Positions 60,594-64,000 of a stretch of DNA of 64,000 bases are shown in pieces. Position 1 is the first letter of the stretch. Every line of letters starts with the position of its first letter. The notes under the pieces are model-generated. The model saw only the letters and a list, made by a program, of their open reading frames with translations. It was not told where the DNA came from and did no database searches. The position numbers were made by a program, and so were the translations under genes. This stretch comes from Thermomonas haemolytica. GTDB taxonomy: Bacteria > Pseudomonadota > Gammaproteobacteria > Xanthomonadales > Xanthomonadaceae. The stretch lies in NCBI RefSeq assembly GCF_004346265.1, contig NZ_SMAP01000002.1, positions 124,001 to 188,000 on the forward strand, read 5' to 3'.

Positions 60594-61973
60594 ATGGACA
60601 CCACGACCCTGCTGTTGAGCGTGCTGCTGCTGGCGGTGCTGGCCGCGCTCGCGATGCTTGCCCTGCTGCTGGCCCGCGGCCGCGGCGATCACCTGGCGGA
60701 TCTGCTGCGCGCGCAGGCACGCGAAGGCCGCGACGAGCTGCGCGCCCAGCTCGACAGCTTCGCCCTGCAGCAGGGCCAGCGCATCGACGGCTTCGGCCTG
60801 CAGGTGCAGGCGGTGGCCACCCGCACCGACACGCGCCTGGACGAGCTGACCACGCGTACCGATGCCCGCCTGGAGGACCTGCGCGCCGCGCTCACCCACG
60901 ATGCCCGCCAGGCGCGGCTGGAGCTGGCCACGCAGCAGCAGCAGCACGCCGAGTCGCTCGCGGCCAGCCTGCGCGAGCTCACCCAGCGCAACGAGGCGCG
61001 CCTGGGCGAGCTGCGCGCCACCCTCGAGCAGCAGCTCACCGGCATGCGCGAGGACAACGCGCGCAAGCTCGAACAGATGCGCGCCACCGTGGACGAGAAG
61101 CTGCACGCCACCCTGGAGACCCGCCTGACCGAGAGCTTCGCCAGCGTGCACCAGATGCTGGCGCAGGTGCACCAGGGCCTGGGCGACATGAGCAAGCTGG
61201 CGGCCGATGTCGGCGGCCTGCAGCGGGTGCTGACCAACGTGAAGTCGCGCGGCATCTTCGGCGAGGTGCAGCTGGCGGCGCTGCTGGAGCAGGTGTTCGC
61301 GCCCGACCAGTACGCCGCCAACGTGGAGACCGTGCCCGGCAGCAACCGCCGGGTGGAATTCGCGGTGCGCTTCCCCGGCACCGCCAGCGACGGCGTGGTC
61401 TGGCTGCCGATCGACGCCAAGTTCCCGCGCGAGGACTACGAGCGCCTGCTGGATGCCCAGGAGCGTGCCGATGCCGAAGCGGTGCGCGCCGCCGGCGATG
61501 CGCTGGAGCGCGCGGTGCGGCTGCAGGCGCGTGAGATCCGCAAGTACGTCGCGACCCCGCATACCACCGAGTTCGCGGTGATGTTCCTGCCGACCGAAGG
61601 GCTGTACGCGGAAGTGCTGCGCCGACCCGGGCTGTTCGAGGCGATGCAGCGCGAGCACCGCATCACCCTGGCCGGCCCGACCACCCTGCTGGCACTGCTG
61701 ACCAGCCTGCAGATCGGCTTCCGCACGGTGGCGATCGAGAAGCGCTCGGCCGAAGTGTGGCGGATTCTGGAGAAGGCCAAGACCGAGTTCGGCAAGTTCG
61801 GCGACGTCCTCGACAACGTCAAGGCCAAGCTCGACCAGGCCAGCAAGCAGATCGAGCAGACCGGCGTGCGCACCCGTGCGATCGAACGCAGCCTGCGCGA
61901 GGTGGACGTCGCCGCGGATGCGGGCGGGGATGCGCCGCCGCGCCTGGGCGGCCCGGACGCGGCCGCGTCCTGA
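60594..61973 (+). CDS. rmuC: DNA recombination protein RmuC
   Basis: A 459-residue protein: a membrane helix (LLLSVLLLAVLAALAMLALL), a long coiled coil (about 25-200) and the RmuC nuclease-like domain (about 210-430) with the segments VKSRGIFGEVQLAALLEQVF, PIDAKFPREDYERLLDAQ and PTEGLYAEVLRRPGLFE. RmuC limits DNA inversions at short repeats in E. coli. Convergent with mlaA, 18 bases apart. Confidence 0.92.
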   Translation: MDTTTLLLSVLLLAVLAALAMLALLLARGRGDHLADLLRAQAREGRDELRAQLDSFALQQGQRIDGFGLQVQAVATRTDTRLDELTTRTDARLEDLRAALTHDARQARLELATQQQQHAESLAASLRELTQRNEARLGELRATLEQQLTGMREDNARKLEQMRATVDEKLHATLETRLTESFASVHQMLAQVHQGLGDMSKLAADVGGLQRVLTNVKSRGIFGEVQLAALLEQVFAPDQYAANVETVPGSNRRVEFAVRFPGTASDGVVWLPIDAKFPREDYERLLDAQERADAEAVRAAGDALERAVRLQAREIRKYVATPHTTEFAVMFLPTEGLYAEVLRRPGLFEAMQREHRITLAGPTTLLALLTSLQIGFRTVAIEKRSAEVWRILEKAKTEFGKFGDVLDNVKAKLDQASKQIEQTGVRTRAIERSLREVDVAADAGGDAPPRLGGPDAAAS

Positions 61974-61991
61974 GCTGGCACCGGGATCGGA

Positions 61992-63032
61992 TCAGGGCTG
62001 CTGCGCAGGCTCCGGCTTTTCCGGCTCCACGGGGGCGTCCATCAGGTACGGCGGCAGCGCGTCGATGCCTTCGTCGCCATGCTTGCGGTCGCTTTCGATC
62101 AGGTAGCGGCGGCGCGCCAGCCAGGCGTCGCGGGTCAGCACGTATTCGTCCGGCGCGGACTGGCGCAGGGCATCCAGGCTCAGCAGCCCGGCGCGCAGGT
62201 CCACCGCTTGCAGTGCCTGCAGGCTGATGCGGGTGCGGTCCTTCTCGATATGGGTCAGCGGCGAGAGTTCATAATCGCCGGCCTTGCCGAAGGCATCGCG
62301 CAGGGTGCTCGGGCCGAGGAACGGCAGTTCGAGATAGCGCGACTCGCGCCAGCCCCAGCGCGCGAAGGTGCGCCCGAAGTCGGCGCTGTGGCGGTGCATC
62401 TTCAGCGCCTTGCCGGCGGGATCGAACAGGCCGCCGATGCCGACCGTGGTGTTCACCAGGAACCGGCCCAGGGTTTCCAGCGCCTCGCCCGGGCGGCCCT
62501 GCAGCAGCAGGTTGGCGAAGGCGATCGGTGCGCCCAGGTTGTCGAAGAAATTGCCGACCCCGGCGCGCACCGGTGCCGGCACCACGGTGGCGTACGCGCG
62601 TGCGACCGGGCGCATCACCGCGCGGTCCACCGCCAGGTTGAAGGCGTGGACGCGGCGGTTCATGGGTTCCCACGGGTCCAGCACCGGGGTGGTGTCGCTG
62701 CTGCCGTCCACGCCGGCGCTGCCGTAGATCGCGGCGTAGTCGGCGTCCGCGGCGTCGGCCGAGGCATCGCTGGCGGCCAGCTCGGCCGCGGACAGCGGGG
62801 GCTGGTCGGCCGGCGGCGGAGCCGCGTCCGGCGCCGGGGTGCCGGTAGCATTGGCCGTGGCGGCACCATCGGTGTCGCCGGCGGCCGGGGTGGCGTCCGG
62901 CGCGACCTGGTCCGGGGTGGCGGCCGGGGCCTGCGTTTCCACGCGTGCCGGGGAGACATCCGCGCGCACGGCCTGGCCGGCGCAGCCGGACAGGGCCAGC
63001 AGCAGGAGCGGGGCAAGCATCAGGCGCGCCAT
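61992..63032 (-). CDS. mlaA: MlaA/VacJ-family lipoprotein
   Basis: A 346-residue lipoprotein (lipobox LSGC, Cys17) with a long Ala/Pro-rich linker to about residue 110, then the MlaA domain: DPWEPMNRRVHAFNLAVDRA, VRAGVGNFFDNLGAPIAFAN, and GIGGLFDPAGKAL with LPFLGPSTLRDAFG. MlaA removes phospholipids from the outer leaflet of the outer membrane and passes them to MlaC. It is downstream of mlaD-mlaC on the same strand, gap 28 bases. The extended N-terminal linker is longer than in E. coli. Confidence 0.94.
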   Translation of the reverse strand: MARLMLAPLLLLALSGCAGQAVRADVSPARVETQAPAATPDQVAPDATPAAGDTDGAATANATGTPAPDAAPPPADQPPLSAAELAASDASADAADADYAAIYGSAGVDGSSDTTPVLDPWEPMNRRVHAFNLAVDRAVMRPVARAYATVVPAPVRAGVGNFFDNLGAPIAFANLLLQGRPGEALETLGRFLVNTTVGIGGLFDPAGKALKMHRHSADFGRTFARWGWRESRYLELPFLGPSTLRDAFGKAGDYELSPLTHIEKDRTRISLQALQAVDLRAGLLSLDALRQSAPDEYVLTRDAWLARRRYLIESDRKHGDEGIDALPPYLMDAPVEPEKPEPAQQP

Positions 63033-63060
63033 GGTGGTCTCCCGGAAAACGTGGGCGGGC

Positions 63061-63711
63061 TCAGCGGCCGGCCTTGGCGGCGGGCGCCGGAGTGGCGGCG
63101 CCGTTGCGCAGCTCGGCCGCGACCTGCGCGATCGACTTCTGCTGCAGCGGGCCGTCGAACTGGCTGCGGAAGGTCTGCACGTAGGACACGCCTTCGATCA
63201 TCACGTCGAAGATCTTCCAGCCGCCGTTGTTGCGCACCAGGTAGTCCACCGGCACCGGCGCGCCGTTGTCGCGCAGCAGCTCGGTGGAGACCTTTACCCC
63301 GCGCCCGCCGGGCAGCGCGGTCTCGCCCTTCAGGCGCAGCCGCGGGTTGCCTTCGAAGTCGAGCAGGGCCGCGCCGTAGCGTTGCATCAGGTTGTCCACC
63401 AGCGCATCCGCGAACAGCTTGACGTCGGCATCGCTGGCGCCGCGGCCGTGCACGCCCAGCACCAGGCGCGCCGCGTACAGGCTGTCGAAGCTGGTGCGCA
63501 GCTCGCCGTTGACGAACACGCGCAGGGCGGCCGGGTCCTTGCGGAATTCGGCGCGGCGTTGCTGCAGGGTGGCCAGCACGCGGTTGCCGGTAGCGACGAT
63601 CTGCTGGCCCGGGGTCGCAGTGGCCGCCTGCGGGGTCTGCGCGAGCGCCGGCGCGGCCGCCAGCAGCGGCGCGCCGAGGGCGAGGGAGAGGCTCAGAAGC
63701 AGGGTCTTCAT
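63061..63711 (-). CDS. mlaC: phospholipid-binding protein MlaC
   Basis: A 216-residue periplasmic carrier with signal peptide (MKTLLLSLSLALGAPLLAAA, cleavage after APALA) and the Ttg2D/MlaC fold: FRKDPAALRVFVNGELRTSF, VDYLVRNNGGWKIFDVMIEG and SYVQTFRSQFDGPLQQKSIA. It shuttles lipids between MlaA and the MlaFEDB complex. The start overlaps mlaD by four bases. Confidence 0.93.
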   Translation of the reverse strand: MKTLLLSLSLALGAPLLAAAPALAQTPQAATATPGQQIVATGNRVLATLQQRRAEFRKDPAALRVFVNGELRTSFDSLYAARLVLGVHGRGASDADVKLFADALVDNLMQRYGAALLDFEGNPRLRLKGETALPGGRGVKVSTELLRDNGAPVPVDYLVRNNGGWKIFDVMIEGVSYVQTFRSQFDGPLQQKSIAQVAAELRNGAATPAPAAKAGR

Positions 63712-64000
63712 GGCTTGGCTTCCGTGGGGGTGGGGGCGGTGGCCGGCGCAGAGGTCGCCGTGCCACCACCGAACATGTACTTGCCGGCGAGCTGGATCAG
63801 ATCCACCGCCGGCTGGGTGAAGGCGATCTGCTCGCCCGGCTTGAGGTTTTCGGGGTCGCCACCGGGTTGCAGGCCGACATAGCTTTCGCCCAGCAGGCCG
63901 CTGGTGTAGATGCCGGCCGAGGTATCCGCCGGCAGCGGGTAGCGCGCATCGATGTCCAGCGTCACTACCGCATTGAAAGTCTTGGGGTCGAGCTCGATCT
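63708..64000 (-). CDS. mlaD: MlaD MCE-domain protein, C-terminal part (runs off the right edge)
   Basis: About 97 codons open to the right edge. The end of an MCE domain is seen (KTFNAVVTLDIDARYPLPAD, then TSAGIYTSGLLGESYVGLQP), followed by PAVDLIQLAGKYMFGGG and an Ala/Pro/Thr-rich tail. The tail lacks a further domain. MlaD is the inner-membrane hexameric substrate-binding component of the lipid transporter. The start lies outside the window. Confidence 0.92.
   Translation of the reverse strand, partial: IELDPKTFNAVVTLDIDARYPLPADTSAGIYTSGLLGESYVGLQPGGDPENLKPGEQIAFTQPAVDLIQLAGKYMFGGGTATSAPATAPTPTEAKP

Overview
The window is about 64 kb of very GC-rich, densely packed chromosome from a gammaproteobacterium, most likely a member of the Xanthomonadaceae (Lysobacter/Luteimonas/Thermomonas-like). 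This rests on established knowledge of the group: the tonB-exbB-exbD-exbD-pdxJ neighbourhood, a monomeric isocitrate dehydrogenase, a long-form QueF, and the oriC gene order. I see no rRNA, tRNA, CRISPR array, prophage or insertion sequence. Almost all of it is core chromosome, and the most interesting signals are non-coding.

Left third (1-24.5 kb). A repeat-rich surface protein runs off the left edge. It is followed by a c5-type cytochrome, a coupled run (alpha/beta hydrolase, zapE, queF, small lipoprotein) and icd. Next come rluE, a sensor kinase with a degenerate receiver domain, an outer-membrane barrel protein, a patatin lipoprotein and a Rieske-FAD reductase. An Lrp-type regulator is divergent from phhA. 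A manganese riboswitch of the yybP-ykoY class precedes a TMEM165/GDT1-family exporter, followed by a DUF389 membrane protein, fbp, an SLC13/TrkA-C transporter, a pirin, a radical SAM protein, cls and pdxJ.

Middle (24.5-40 kb). On the minus strand lies the TonB energy module (TPR protein, tonB, exbB, two exbD), then gyrB, recF, dnaN and dnaA. On the plus strand, rpmH, rnpA, yidC and mnmE point away from dnaA. This is the origin region: DnaA-box-like 9-mers flank dnaA, and three ParB-binding parS palindromes lie in and beside recF. A second TonB-like protein, predicted to be a lipoprotein, follows mnmE.

Right third (40-64 kb). A six-gene minus-strand operon (two small membrane proteins, a 65-residue XRE regulator, a secreted TAP-type hydrolase and a NatA/NatB-like ABC exporter) is preceded by a promoter carrying two near-identical 18-bp palindromes, probably an autoregulated switch. 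Then come fpr, a YadG/YadH-type ABC exporter, a lipoprotein, tatD, hrpB and an EmrAB/outer-membrane-factor efflux operon. These are followed by a rhomboid protease, a TerC/Alx-family protein with a second yybP-ykoY manganese riboswitch, rlmI, a VIT1-family metal transporter and rmuC. The window ends in the Mla lipid-transport genes (mlaA, mlaC, partial mlaD).

Shared themes are manganese and iron handling (two riboswitches, three transporter families), TonB-dependent energy transduction (two TonB-type proteins), and origin and segregation signals. Protein lengths and motif positions were counted by hand; functions are assigned from family motifs, not from database searches.
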